DNA from: an uncultured Candidatus Melainabacteria bacterium
GTDB taxonomy: Bacteria; Cyanobacteriota; Vampirovibrionia; Gastranaerophilales; Gastranaerophilaceae
NCBI GenBank assembly: GCA_934667125.1
Contig: CAKULF010000001.1
Location: 558,001 to 622,000, forward strand
Direction of reading: 5' to 3'
Length of the DNA: 64,000 nucleotides
Below the pieces are notes generated by a model, which worked only from the letters and a program-made list of their open reading frames with translations, did not search any database and was not told where the DNA came from. A program made the translations under genes and the position numbers. This document shows, one piece after another, positions 42,304 to 51,867 of this stretch. Numbering within the stretch: position 1 is the stretch's first letter; each line of letters starts with the position of its first letter.

Positions 42304-43405
42304 TTAAAAATTTCTCATAATCTTCTAACAAATGTTGATATTTTTTGTATTTTTGAACCATAATTTCAGCTTCGTCTAAATATTTTAAACGTTTGATGAA
42401 ATCTTTTCTCAATACCGCCGGAGCGCCCATTATAACTGATTTTTTAGGGAATGATTTAGTTATTCCGGCTTTAGCCAAAATAATTGAGTCTTCTCCTATT
42501 TCAACGTGATCTTTCAAGCCTGCTTGACCAGCGATAACAACTCTATCGCCGATAACGCAAGAACCTGCGATACCAACTTGAGATACAATTGTACAAGCTT
42601 TTCCGATTTTACAATTGTGACCAATCATAACAAGGTTATCAATTTTTGTTTGAGCGCCAATTGTAGTATTTTCAATTGTTCCTCTATCAATTGTAGTATT
42701 AGCGCCTATTTCAACGTCATCGCCGATTACAACAGAACCAAGCGAAGGAATTTTGAATACTTTTACTTCTTTGTTTACTTCGTTTATTGCGCCCTCTTTT
42801 TGAGCTTTTTCAAGATTGCTTGGAGCTTCTGTTACAAAAGAAAAACCGTCTGCGCCAAGAGATACGCCGTGGTGGAAGATACATCTTGAGCCGATTTCTA
42901 CTCTATCACCAACGTTAACCCCAGGGTGGAATAAACAGTCTGAGCCGATTTTAGCTTCTGTTCCAACGTAACAATTTGGCATTAGGGCAGTATTATCGCC
43001 AATTACAGCATTTTTTCCAACAAACACGTTTGCGCCAATTGAAACATTGTTACCTAATTTAGCAGAAGGGTCAACAACTGCTGTAGGATGGATTTCTCGT
43101 GGGGTCAAAGGTGCTTTATAAAAAACATTTAAAAGTTTCATAAAAGCAAGTCGAGGTCTTTCAACTTCAATTGTTGAAATATTAGGAATATTAACTCCTA
43201 ACGGAACTAAAACCGCTTTAGCGTTTGAACTTGCTAAGTTTTCAATTTCTTCTTCATTCATAGCAAGAGCTAAAGTGTTTTCATCAGCTAATTTCGGCGG
43301 AGCAACTTTAGTTATGGTTAAATCACTCACTTTTGTTAAGATACCGCCTACGATTTGGCTTAACTCTTCTAAGCTAAACTTTTTTTCACCTAAATTTTCA
43401 CCCAT
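42284..43405 (-). CDS. lpxD: UDP-3-O-acylglucosamine N-acyltransferase
   Basis: Third step of lipid A synthesis, N-acylating the LpxC product. The 373-residue protein has an N-terminal uridine-binding domain (KKFSLEELSQIVGG to about residue 100), then the left-handed beta-helix with hexapeptide repeats, then a C-terminal helix (EAEIMVQKYKKYQHLLEDYEKF). The catalytic His is in GHNCKIG near 258, and IFHHGVSLGADGFSFV near 172 is a family signature. It has no insertion in the helix. It is the first gene of the minus-strand run to trmD; the start ATG is preceded by GGGAG. Confidence 0.95.
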   Translation of the reverse strand: MGENLGEKKFSLEELSQIVGGILTKVSDLTITKVAPPKLADENTLALAMNEEEIENLASSNAKAVLVPLGVNIPNISTIEVERPRLAFMKLLNVFYKAPLTPREIHPTAVVDPSAKLGNNVSIGANVFVGKNAVIGDNTALMPNCYVGTEAKIGSDCLFHPGVNVGDRVEIGSRCIFHHGVSLGADGFSFVTEAPSNLEKAQKEGAINEVNKEVKVFKIPSLGSVVIGDDVEIGANTTIDRGTIENTTIGAQTKIDNLVMIGHNCKIGKACTIVSQVGIAGSCVIGDRVVIAGQAGLKDHVEIGEDSIILAKAGITKSFPKKSVIMGAPAVLRKDFIKRLKYLDEAEIMVQKYKKYQHLLEDYEKFLNEDGKI

Positions 43406-43466
43406 TCGATACTCCCTTGTAAACTGGTATTATTAAGTTTATTTTATAACAAGAAAATAAAAAAAG

Positions 43467-45014
43467 CTAATTCTTAACAAAATTTTTATTTGTTTTGAAA
43501 AGTAAGCAACAAGGAACGAAAATAAAACATAATAAAGCAAAAATTGAAAATACATCAACATAGCTCAAAAGCCTTGCTTGAGCGAGCATTCCTTTATATA
43601 ATAAACCGTTTGCTTTAATTGTTGCATTTATTTCAGGCAAAAACTTAGACCATTTTACAAGCATAGCACCCGATTTAACCACAAACGGCATATTATGAAT
43701 TGATAAATTTTTAACCAAATAAACTTGATGAACCTGTGAAAGCGCAATAACTAAAGCGTTTGTTATTGAAATTGTAAAAGCTGTAATAACGCATTTTGAA
43801 AGGGAATGAAGCCCTGCTGCTATGGCTAATTTTTCGGGTTTTATCGTTGCAAGAGCCATTTTTGTAATCGGAATAAAAGCAAACATAATTCCTGCCCCTA
43901 ATATAATATTAGGAATTGCAAAATATGCAAACGAAACTTGCATATTAAGCTGAGTAAACATAAATGTTGAAATTCCAAGCAAAATATAGCCAATACAAGC
44001 AATTATCCTGTTATCAATAATTTCGCAAAGTTTTGAAACAATAATCATAAATACTATGCAAGATAATGCTCTGCTTGATAGGCTAACCCCTGCTAATTGA
44101 GCGTTATAGCCCATTAAGCTTTGTAAAAATGATGGTATAGCAGATAAAGTCATGTAAGCTATGATATTAACTCCTGAACCCAATATTGTTCCGATTAAAA
44201 AATTCCAATCTTTAAAAACTCTAAAATCTGTAATTGAATTTTTATATTCCAATTCCCAAACAATGAAAAATATCATTGAAAATATTGCTATTCCGCTTGT
44301 CCAACATATCCAAGAACAATCAAACCAGCCATATTGAGCGCCTTTATCAAGAACTGTTTGCATTGGAAGAAGCCAAATAATTAAAGCGATAAAGCCCACT
44401 ACATCAAACTTTCCAACCTTTAAGCCACTTTTGTTATTCATAACATTACAATGTATCATTACAACAGAAGCAACTATAACAGGAATATTAATTATAAAAA
44501 TCCACTCCCAGCTTAAATGTTCAACCAAAACCCCACCCAAAGCAGGTCCAACAATAGCTGAAACCATCATTCCAAGCCCAAAAATACCCATTGCAACGGC
44601 TTGTTTTTCTTTTGGAAAAGTTTGCATTAAAATTGCTTGAGATAAAGGCATAAAAGGTCCTCCGCCTATGCCTTGAATAATTCTTCCTATAATTAATATG
44701 TTTAAATTTGGCGCAAGAAAACAAATAATTGAACCCAGCGCAAAAATAACAGAAATTACTTTTAAAAGTTTTCTTCTTGTAAATTTTATCTCAAGCCAAC
44801 CCGATATAGGTAGCATTAAAGCATGGGCAATCATATAGCTTGTTATAACCCAATTGGCTTCGTCTCTAGTCGAGCCAAATTGACCCGCCATATATGGAAT
44901 TGCAACGTTAACGGACGAAGTTGCCAACATTGAAAAAACCGTCGGAAGCATTACTGAGATTGTTATTAGCCACAACGGGATGTTTAATTTTTCATACAAC
45001 GACTTAGTGCGCAT
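43467..45014 (-). CDS. DHA2-family (EmrB/QacA-like) MFS exporter
   Basis: A 515-residue inner-membrane drug:proton antiporter-like protein with about 14 membrane segments. TM1 is followed by TSSVNVAIPYMAGQFGSTRDEANWVITSYMIAHA near residue 30, a typical EmrB start. Motif A-like GWLEIKFTRRKLLKV is near 73, and the motif C region GLGMMVSAIVGPALGGVLVEHLSWEWIFIINIP is near 147. It has no adjacent EmrA or TolC partner. The substrate is unknown. It lies between lpxD and the flagellin, apparently as a single gene. Confidence 0.9.
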   Translation of the reverse strand: MRTKSLYEKLNIPLWLITISVMLPTVFSMLATSSVNVAIPYMAGQFGSTRDEANWVITSYMIAHALMLPISGWLEIKFTRRKLLKVISVIFALGSIICFLAPNLNILIIGRIIQGIGGGPFMPLSQAILMQTFPKEKQAVAMGIFGLGMMVSAIVGPALGGVLVEHLSWEWIFIINIPVIVASVVMIHCNVMNNKSGLKVGKFDVVGFIALIIWLLPMQTVLDKGAQYGWFDCSWICWTSGIAIFSMIFFIVWELEYKNSITDFRVFKDWNFLIGTILGSGVNIIAYMTLSAIPSFLQSLMGYNAQLAGVSLSSRALSCIVFMIIVSKLCEIIDNRIIACIGYILLGISTFMFTQLNMQVSFAYFAIPNIILGAGIMFAFIPITKMALATIKPEKLAIAAGLHSLSKCVITAFTISITNALVIALSQVHQVYLVKNLSIHNMPFVVKSGAMLVKWSKFLPEINATIKANGLLYKGMLAQARLLSYVDVFSIFALLCFIFVPCCLLFKTNKNFVKN

Positions 45015-45055
45015 AAATATATTTTATCATCAAAAAAAACAAGGAATAAAAAAAG

Positions 45056-45076
45056 GGGTTAAACATAGTTTAACCC
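45056..45076 (-). terminator. Intrinsic terminator of the flagellin gene
   Basis: GGGTTAAAC (45056-45064) pairs perfectly with GTTTAACCC (45068-45076) around a 3-base loop, followed on the minus strand by a T-run. It lies 43 bases after the flagellin stop codon. Confidence 0.85.
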
Positions 45077-45119
45077 ACTTGTATTGCCATCACCAGTTAG
45101 ATTTTCTTGTATACTATAC

Positions 45120-45971
45120 TTATACTAAGCTCAATGCAATTGATGGAGCTTGATTTGCTTGTGCTAACAAAGAAGTTGATACTTGTTGAAGTATGTTAGC
45201 GCTTGTGTATTCTGAAGCTTCTTGAGCGATATCAGCATCTGTAATTACTGATTTAGCAGCAGATAAGTTTGTATATTGAGTTGTTAGAGTATCTAAAGCT
45301 GAATCAAGACGGTTTTGTGCTGAACCAACTAAAGATTTTCTTGAAGCGATATCAGAAATTGCTGTATCTAAATTCTTTAATGAAGCTGAGAATTTAGTTT
45401 GATTTTCTACTGCAGCTGATAATTTGAAATTGTTTTCAGTTGTAACATCTTGGAATTTTACTGATTTGAAGATTTCGCCTGCTGCTGTAATGATATCATT
45501 CGCTGAACCATTAGCACCAACTTGGAATACAGCGCCTTTGTCTTTTAAAGCGCCACCGAATAATTGTAAATCTGAATATTTAGCTGATTCACTTACACGG
45601 TCGATTTCAGCGATACGTTCATCAACTTCAGATTGCATAGCGTCTAGTTCGGTAGCTGAATAAGTACCATTGTGAGCTTGAAGAGTCAAATCACGGATAC
45701 GAGTTAAGTTATCTTGAACTACACCTAAGTTACCTTCAGTTGTTGAAAGCATTGCGTTAGCACTTTGTACGTTATTTTGAGCAATTTTGTTACCGTTCAA
45801 TTGAACGCCCATTTTTGCCGAAATAATTGTACCTGCTGCATCGTCTTTAGCGCTGTTGATTTTTAAACCAGTTGACATGCGTTGCATAGCATCTGATAAT
45901 TTTGTTGTTGAAGACGATAAGCAATTTTGGATTTTAATTGAATCCACGTTTGTGTTAATAACTACTGACAT
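45120..45971 (-). CDS. fliC: Flagellin
   Basis: Filament subunit of the flagellum, 283 residues, so a short flagellin with a small variable domain. N-terminal D0/D1: VINTNVDSIKIQNCLSSSTTKLSDAMQRMSTGLKINSAKDDAAGTIISAKM, with the usual RLSSGLRINSAKDDAAG-type motif. C-terminal D1/D0: SAQNRLDSALDTLTTQYTNLSAAKSVITDADIAQEASEYTSANILQQVSTSLLAQANQAP, the common end. The central residues 130-190 are the variable part. RBS AAAGGAG lies 7 bases before the ATG. No other flagellar gene is in the window, so the rest of the system must be elsewhere or lost. The long leader with repeated GGA could be a CsrA target. Confidence 0.95.
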   Translation of the reverse strand: MSVVINTNVDSIKIQNCLSSSTTKLSDAMQRMSTGLKINSAKDDAAGTIISAKMGVQLNGNKIAQNNVQSANAMLSTTEGNLGVVQDNLTRIRDLTLQAHNGTYSATELDAMQSEVDERIAEIDRVSESAKYSDLQLFGGALKDKGAVFQVGANGSANDIITAAGEIFKSVKFQDVTTENNFKLSAAVENQTKFSASLKNLDTAISDIASRKSLVGSAQNRLDSALDTLTTQYTNLSAAKSVITDADIAQEASEYTSANILQQVSTSLLAQANQAPSIALSLV

Positions 45972-46189
45972 ATTAATACTCCTTTATTGTCAATCAGCTA
46001 CCAAAAAAGACACATCCTATGCCTTATTGTTTCCTTGTAGCCATTCCTTATTACACATCTAGAATAGCGATTTTTAAGCTCACTTAGAATTACAAAAAGG
46101 TATAAGGTTTGTCATACTAAAGTTGGAAATTTGAATTATTTTTGTAATATACTAAATTAGTAAAAAGAAATTTGAGTTTGGAGGGAAAA

Positions 46190-47476
46190 ATGAAAAATGT
46201 AGTAGTTGTTGGCGCTCAATTCGGAGATGAAGGAAAAGCAAAAATAACAGATTTATTAGCACAAGAAGCAGATTTTATAACTCGTTTTCAAGGGGGTTCT
46301 AATGCTGGTCACACCGTTGTTGTAAATAATAAAAAATATGCTTTTCATTTAATCCCATCCGGAATTTTATATGAAGATAAAGTTTGTATGGTTGGCGCAG
46401 GCTGCGTTATTAAGCCTGATGATTTTAAAAAGGAAATTGAAGATATAGTTTCTCAAGGTGTTTCAAGAGAACACTTTAAAAAATGCTTAAAAGTATCTCC
46501 ACTAGCTCATATTACTATGAAATATCATATTGATATCGATGGATATTCTGAAAATAATTCAAAAAACAAAATTGGAACAACAAAAAAAGGAATAGGTCCA
46601 ACTTATACAGATAAATATAATAGATGTGGTATCAGGGTTGAAGATTTATTCGACAAGGAAAATTTATCTAAAAAAATCGATATGATTTTGCCAAAGAAAA
46701 ATAAGGAACTTGAATTTGTATATAATTTAAAACCATATACAAAAGAAGAAATAATGAAAGAATGCGAAGAATATAGAGAAATTTTTGCTCCTTATGTTGA
46801 TTTTAATTGGCAAGAAAACTTATTAAATTATAAAAATAATAAAACCGTTCTTTTTGAGGGCGCTCAAGGGGTTATGCTTGATATTGATTATGGAACATAT
46901 CCGTATGTAACAAGTTCTAACCCAATAGCAGGCGGTGCTGCTGTTGGCGCTTCAATGGGTCCAAAAGCAATAGATAGAGCAATTGGAGTATTTAAAGCAT
47001 ATATGACTCGTGTGGGCGAAGGGGCATTTATAACAGAACTTAACGACGAAACAGGCGAAAAAATCCGTCAAATCGGCGGAGAATTCGGTGTTACAACAGG
47101 AAGACCTCGTCGTTGCGGTTGGTTTGACGCTGTTAGCGCTAAATATGCTTGTCTTGTTGGGGGTTTAACTGAAGTTGCTCTAACAAAAGCCGATGTTCTT
47201 GATAGTTTTGATGAAATTAAAGTTGCAATAGCTTATAAAAATATTAAAACAGGCGAAACGACTACCCAATATCCGACAAATGTCTTTACTCATAAGGACT
47301 ATGAACCAATTTATGAAGTTCATAAAGGTTGGAAAAGCGATATTACAAAATGCAAAACTTATGACGAGTTGCCTGAAAATTGTAAAAAATATTTAAAAAG
47401 ATTAGAAGAATTATTAGGAATAAATATCACTATAATTAGCGTTGGACCTGATAGAGAGCAAACAATTTTTGCATAG
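46190..47476 (+). CDS. purA: Adenylosuccinate synthetase
   Basis: First committed step from IMP to AMP, with GTP and aspartate. The 428-residue protein starts KNVVVVGAQFGDEGKAKITDLLAQ, where the usual P-loop is GAQWGDEGKGK; here Trp is Phe and the second Gly is Ala. GGSNAGHTV near residue 38 and IGTTKKGIGPTY near 130 follow, then EGAQGVMLDIDYGTYPYVTSSNP near 229 and VTTGRPRRCGWFD near 302. The 17-residue GTP site region is intact. GGAGGG precedes ATG 46190; a longer frame to 46172 has no site. Confidence 0.95.
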   Translation: MKNVVVVGAQFGDEGKAKITDLLAQEADFITRFQGGSNAGHTVVVNNKKYAFHLIPSGILYEDKVCMVGAGCVIKPDDFKKEIEDIVSQGVSREHFKKCLKVSPLAHITMKYHIDIDGYSENNSKNKIGTTKKGIGPTYTDKYNRCGIRVEDLFDKENLSKKIDMILPKKNKELEFVYNLKPYTKEEIMKECEEYREIFAPYVDFNWQENLLNYKNNKTVLFEGAQGVMLDIDYGTYPYVTSSNPIAGGAAVGASMGPKAIDRAIGVFKAYMTRVGEGAFITELNDETGEKIRQIGGEFGVTTGRPRRCGWFDAVSAKYACLVGGLTEVALTKADVLDSFDEIKVAIAYKNIKTGETTTQYPTNVFTHKDYEPIYEVHKGWKSDITKCKTYDELPENCKKYLKRLEELLGINITIISVGPDREQTIFA

Positions 47477-47585
47477 GGCAAAAACGATATTAAGGATATA
47501 TTAAATTTTGGACATTTTTTCAAAAATTCCAGTAAAATCAGAAAATAGTAAAAATATTTAAAACCACAAACTAGGAGGAAGCATT

Positions 47586-48923
47586 ATGGCTGAAAAAATG
47601 ACAAAAGAAAAAATTGTAAAACTGTGCGAAGAAAACAACGTTGGTTTTATCAGATTACAATTTTGTGACATCAACGGAACAATCAAGAACTTATCTTTGC
47701 CGATAAGTCAGTTGAATAAGGTTTTGAATAATGAAATAATGCTTGACGGTTCTTCTATTAAAGGTTTTAGAAGTATTGAAACATCTGATATGTATTTTTA
47801 TCCTGATTTCGACACATTTGTTGTTCTGCCTTGGTGCGAAAGAGATGGAGAAAACATTGCTCGTTTAATTTGCGATGTTCATAACGCTGATGGAACACCA
47901 TTTGAAGGTTGTCCTCGCTGCAATTTAAAAAGAATGTTAGCAAAAGCCGAAAAAATGGGCTACAAAATGAATGTCGGTCCTGAAGCTGAGTTTTTCATTT
48001 TTGAAATTGATGAAAACGGAAGAGCAACAACAATCACACACGATAAAGGCGGATATTATGACGCTGCGCCAACTGATATGGCAGAAGATATAAGACGTGA
48101 TATCGTTACAACTCTTGAAGCTATGGATTTTGAAATTGAAGCAAGCCACCACGAAGTTGCAGACGGTCAACACGAAATCGATTTTAAATATGCAGACGCT
48201 TTGACTACTGCTGATAATATTATGACATTTAAGTATGCTGTTAAAAGCATAGCTAACGCTTATGGGGTTCATGCGACATTTATGCCAAAACCGATTTTTG
48301 GAATTAACGGGTCAGGCATGCACTGTAACTTATCATTATTTAAAGATGGTAAAAACCTATTCTACGCTCCTGATGAAGATTTTCAACTTTCAAAAGAAGC
48401 AATGTATTCAATTGGCGGCGTTTTAAAACATGTTAAAAACTTTACTGCTATTACAAATCCTATTGTAAATAGCTATAAAAGGCTTGTTCCAGGGTATGAA
48501 GCACCTGTATATTTAGCTTGGAGCTTGGCTAACCGTTCAGCTTTAATTAGAGTTCCTGCTAAACGTGGTGTTGCAACAAGAATTGAACTTCGTTCTCCAG
48601 ATCCTTCTTGCAACCCATATCTTGCTTTAGCAACTATTTTAGGTGCTATTTTAGATGGTATTGAAAACAAAATTGAACCGCCTGTTCAAGTTGAAGAAAA
48701 TATCTATGAAATGTCACCTCGTGAACTTAAAAAAGCTCATATCGATTCTCTTCCAGGGACATTAATTGACGCTGTTCGTCTATTAGAAAAAGATGACACA
48801 ATTAAAGACGCTCTTGGCGAGCATATTTACAATGAATTTGTCGCAACAAAATATAGAGAATGGGACGGATATAGAACTCAAGTTACAAAATGGGAACTTG
48901 AAAAATATCTGAATAACTATTAA
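47586..48923 (+). CDS. glnA: Glutamine synthetase type I (alpha)
   Basis: Makes glutamine from glutamate, ammonia and ATP. The 445-residue GSI shows the beta-grasp start (RLQFCDINGTIKNLSLPISQL) and metal/substrate motifs LDGSSIKGF near residue 53, GPEAEFFIF near 132, EVADGQHEIDFKYADAL near 199, GINGSGMHCNLSLF near 239 and NSYKRLVPGYEAPVYLAWS near 299. The end reads LPGTLIDAVRLLEKD, as in Bacillus-type GSI-alpha, without the adenylylation-site tail of GSI-beta. AGGAGG lies 7 bases upstream. The gene is a single unit with a terminator. Confidence 0.96.
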   Translation: MAEKMTKEKIVKLCEENNVGFIRLQFCDINGTIKNLSLPISQLNKVLNNEIMLDGSSIKGFRSIETSDMYFYPDFDTFVVLPWCERDGENIARLICDVHNADGTPFEGCPRCNLKRMLAKAEKMGYKMNVGPEAEFFIFEIDENGRATTITHDKGGYYDAAPTDMAEDIRRDIVTTLEAMDFEIEASHHEVADGQHEIDFKYADALTTADNIMTFKYAVKSIANAYGVHATFMPKPIFGINGSGMHCNLSLFKDGKNLFYAPDEDFQLSKEAMYSIGGVLKHVKNFTAITNPIVNSYKRLVPGYEAPVYLAWSLANRSALIRVPAKRGVATRIELRSPDPSCNPYLALATILGAILDGIENKIEPPVQVEENIYEMSPRELKKAHIDSLPGTLIDAVRLLEKDDTIKDALGEHIYNEFVATKYREWDGYRTQVTKWELEKYLNNY

Positions 48924-48933
48924 TTAATAACCT

Positions 48934-48960
48934 AAATCCTCGAGAAATCGAGGATTTTTT
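48934..48960. terminator. Bidirectional intrinsic terminator of glnA/nagZ
   Basis: AAATCCTCGA (48934-48943) pairs perfectly with TCGAGGATTT (48948-48957) around a GAAA loop, with T-run on the plus side. It separates glnA from the convergent nagZ. Confidence 0.9.
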
Positions 48961-48964
48961 ATAA

Positions 48965-50017
48965 CTATAATTCTTTTTTAAGTTCAAGAATTTTATTTAT
49001 GGAATTATCAATATCTGAAAGTTTGATTTTTCCGCTTTTTAAATTCTTTTTAACAATTTTGTTGATTTTTCTATCGATATTTATATCTTTATAACCTAAA
49101 TTATTAGAAAAAATCATCAAATTAACACCTGCATTAATCGAATTTACCACAATTTCTTCTAAATTATAATTCTTTCTAATTGCGCCCATATCATAATCAT
49201 CAGACACAACAACACCATTATATCCAATCTCATTTATGAGTTTACCCTTAATTGTTTTAGCTGAAAGACTGGCTGGATAAGTATTATCAAAATCAGAATT
49301 AAAAATATGAGAAACCATAACGCAATTTAGCTTGTTAGCATTAATCAATTTATAATATGGCTCGAGTTCTTCCTTTTTAAATGTTGTTGTTGAATCGACA
49401 AAACCTTTGTGCGTATCGCCTGTTACACTTCCATGCCCTGGGAAGTGTTTTAGAGTTGTCATAATCTTATTTTTATTATGTTCATCAACAAAAATTTTTG
49501 AAGCTCTAATAACATCATTAGGATTTTTTGAATAAGCACGCTGCTTTTTAACTATAATAGATTTTTCATTTATCCCTAAATCAACAACAGGCGCAAAATT
49601 GCAATTTATTCCGACATCTTTTAAATTTTTCGCCATAGAAGAATATTCTTTTTTGATAAAATTTTCATCTTTTTTATTAATTTCAAAAGCTGAAAGATTA
49701 TGAATAAAATCAATTCGCTCAACTTGCCCGCCCTCGTTATCAATCGAAACGATAGGAGTTAAGTTGTTTTTGGATTTAATTAAACTATTCATCTTAATTA
49801 AATCTTTTTTTGATTTAATATTCTTTTTAAATAAAATCACCCCTGAAATTTGGCTTTTTTCAACCTTTTTTAAAATTGAATTAAATTCTTTTGAATTGAT
49901 ATCATCCGTGTCATATCCAATAATTATCATTTGCCCGATTTTTTCATCTAAATTTAAAGCCAAACAAAAAGGCGCAAAAAACAACAATAGCAAAAGAATA
50001 TAGATTATTTTTCTCAT
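48965..50017 (-). CDS. nagZ: GH3 beta-N-acetylhexosaminidase (NagZ-like), exported
   Basis: A 350-residue glycoside hydrolase that removes GlcNAc from muropeptides. It has a signal peptide (RKIIYILLLLLFFAPFCLALNL), then family-3 motifs: GVILFKKNI near residue 60, IDNEGGQVERI near 97, the NagZ loop KHFPGHGSVTGDTHKG near 180 with the Asp-His dyad, and the nucleophile Asp in VVSDDYDMGAI near 270. The exported location differs from cytoplasmic E. coli NagZ and resembles Gram-positive/Cyanobacterial exported forms. Its start overlaps the yihY stop by 4 bases. Last gene of the 53330-48965 operon. Confidence 0.92.
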   Translation of the reverse strand: MRKIIYILLLLLFFAPFCLALNLDEKIGQMIIIGYDTDDINSKEFNSILKKVEKSQISGVILFKKNIKSKKDLIKMNSLIKSKNNLTPIVSIDNEGGQVERIDFIHNLSAFEINKKDENFIKKEYSSMAKNLKDVGINCNFAPVVDLGINEKSIIVKKQRAYSKNPNDVIRASKIFVDEHNKNKIMTTLKHFPGHGSVTGDTHKGFVDSTTTFKKEELEPYYKLINANKLNCVMVSHIFNSDFDNTYPASLSAKTIKGKLINEIGYNGVVVSDDYDMGAIRKNYNLEEIVVNSINAGVNLMIFSNNLGYKDINIDRKINKIVKKNLKSGKIKLSDIDNSINKILELKKEL

Positions 50018-50880
50018 TTATCTTGCCACATTTTCCATTTTTCAAGAATTAAAAGTTTTTTTAGAGTTTGATTGTTAACTTGTCCGCCGATTAAGAAGAT
50101 GATTGAAGAATAATATAGCCAAATCATCAATATAGCAAACGTTCCGATTGTTCCATAAACTTTGTTGTATGTTCCAAGAGCATTGACATATAATGAAAAG
50201 CCCCAAGAACCAATTAACCAAAAGATACAGAAGAATAATGCCCCTGGGATAACGCTTTTGCGCTTTTTACTGTAATCTCGAGCAGGAAGCACATAGTAAT
50301 TTATTGATGATAATAAAAATAACATCAAAAACGCAACGGGCCAACGGGTAATCAACACCATATCTATAATTTCGTTTGGAAGAGCAAAATAAAAGCCCAA
50401 GAAATTCAAGATAACTTGACCCAAAACGATTAAATTTATTGCAATAAATAAGAAAAATGTGTTTACAAAAACCATCAAAATTGCAAGCAGACGGACTTTT
50501 ATAAATGTTCTGTTTTCAACAACGTTATTAGCTCGATTTAACCCCTTAATAATTACTGCTATAGCGTTTGAAGTTAGAAATAATGTCACAAAAAAGCCCG
50601 TTATCGCCATCAATTTTCCGCTTTTAAAAATAACAACTTCGTTTAATACGCCGTTAATTAAATCAATAACCGATGGCGGAGCAATTGTCGACAATCCAAA
50701 AATGATTTTATTTACAAAAAAAGTTTTACCCAAAGAACCGAAAACTGCCATAATAAAAAGCATAAAAGGGAAAAGCCCAAGAGTAGTCATATATGCCATT
50801 TCGCCTGCGGCATTAGCAAAATCATCCCTTATAATACTTTCTATTAAATTTTGAGTATATTCTTTTAATAATTTTTTCAT
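50014..50880 (-). CDS. YihY/BrkB-family membrane protein
   Basis: A 288-residue inner-membrane protein of the YihY (former 'RNase BN') family, with about six membrane segments. ATG 50880 is preferred because it follows the nrnA stop by 4 bases; the longer frame to 50979 would overlap nrnA by 95 bases. Family features include DDFANAAGEMAYMTTLGLFPFMLF near residue 15 (the SAALAYYTLLALFP-type segment), and the end TYNKVYGTIGTFAILMIWLYYSSIIFLIGGQVN, which is the typical YGxxGxxxxLLLWxYxxxxxxLxGxxxN signature. Function is unknown; RNase activity has been withdrawn for the family. Confidence 0.9.
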   Translation of the reverse strand: MKKLLKEYTQNLIESIIRDDFANAAGEMAYMTTLGLFPFMLFIMAVFGSLGKTFFVNKIIFGLSTIAPPSVIDLINGVLNEVVIFKSGKLMAITGFFVTLFLTSNAIAVIIKGLNRANNVVENRTFIKVRLLAILMVFVNTFFLFIAINLIVLGQVILNFLGFYFALPNEIIDMVLITRWPVAFLMLFLLSSINYYVLPARDYSKKRKSVIPGALFFCIFWLIGSWGFSLYVNALGTYNKVYGTIGTFAILMIWLYYSSIIFLIGGQVNNQTLKKLLILEKWKMWQDK

Positions 50881-50884
50881 AAAA

Positions 50885-51847
50885 TTAGAATTGTTTTTTA
50901 ATTTCCGCCATGAGTTTTTCAGCTGCAACATTAATTGGAGCTTTAATTGTGCAGCCTGCTGCTCTAACATGCCCGCCACCTTTAAAAGCGTCTGTTATTT
51001 TTGTTGCGTCTATTTCTTTTGTCCTGATTGAAACTTTAACTCCGTTATCTGTTTCTTTTAAAACAAAAGCTACTTCAACATTGGATATTGAGCGCAAAGT
51101 TTCGCAAATTCCCTCTGTGTATTCGTCTTTTGCGCTATATTTTTCCATAATTTCTTTGGTTATTAATGTATAAGCTATTTTATCATTTAAACAAAATTGC
51201 GCATTAGAAATTAGTTCACTTTGAAACAAAATCAATTTTTTTGGTTTATTTGTATAGCATAAATCGGCTATTTTAGAGGTATTTATCCCGCTTTGAGCCA
51301 ATTTTGAAGCTATTTTAAAAGTATGAGGTGTTGTTGATTCGTATTTAAAACAGCCCGTATCGGTTAATATAGCTGCATATAAGCCGACTGCCATATCGGA
51401 AGTTACTTGTATATCAAGTTTTTCAAATAAATCAAATAAAACTTCGCCTGTTGAAGATATTCCGCCTTTTATGTAGTTAATTTTGGCATAACCTTTATTA
51501 GATTTATGATGGTCGATTGCAATTGTATTTTTTGCTTTTTCAAAAATAACTCTAGCTTCATCAATCATTCTATCAATCGAAGCCACATCAACTGCTATAA
51601 CAAGGTCATAGACATCATCTTTTGTATTTATATTTGAAAGATTGAAAGCATTGTTTATATTTGGCAAAAAAGTATAAGTTGTTGGAAAATTAAAATTATC
51701 CTTGATTTGAATTAAAATATCGGCTTTATCTTTAATATAGCTTTTTAAAGCGCAAGCTGAACCCAATGTGTCGCCATCAGGATTAACATGGGTGATAATT
51801 AAAATCTTGTTTGCTTCATTTATTGCTTTTAAAATTTCTTTTTCCAT
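50885..51847 (-). CDS. nrnA: DHH/DHHA1 phosphoesterase NrnA-like
   Basis: A 320-residue cytoplasmic phosphoesterase that degrades nanoRNA and/or pAp or c-di-NMP breakdown products. The DHH domain motifs: ITHVNPDGDTLGSACAL near residue 18, IAVDVASIDR near 84, AIDHHKSN near 111 and GLYAAILTDTGCFKYESTTPHTF near 156. The DHHA1 domain ends GGHVRAAGCTIKAP near 290. Length fits NrnA rather than RecJ. AGGAAA-like site only, but the ATG keeps the N-terminus of the family. In an operon with recR. Confidence 0.92.
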   Translation of the reverse strand: MEKEILKAINEANKILIITHVNPDGDTLGSACALKSYIKDKADILIQIKDNFNFPTTYTFLPNINNAFNLSNINTKDDVYDLVIAVDVASIDRMIDEARVIFEKAKNTIAIDHHKSNKGYAKINYIKGGISSTGEVLFDLFEKLDIQVTSDMAVGLYAAILTDTGCFKYESTTPHTFKIASKLAQSGINTSKIADLCYTNKPKKLILFQSELISNAQFCLNDKIAYTLITKEIMEKYSAKDEYTEGICETLRSISNVEVAFVLKETDNGVKVSIRTKEIDATKITDAFKGGGHVRAAGCTIKAPINVAAEKLMAEIKKQF

Positions 51848-51867
51848 AAATAAAAAATACCATAAAC

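Noticed and set aside
45972..46170. Sigma-28 promoter for flagellin
   Set aside because: No convincing TAAA-N15-GCCGATAA pattern found upstream on the minus strand.
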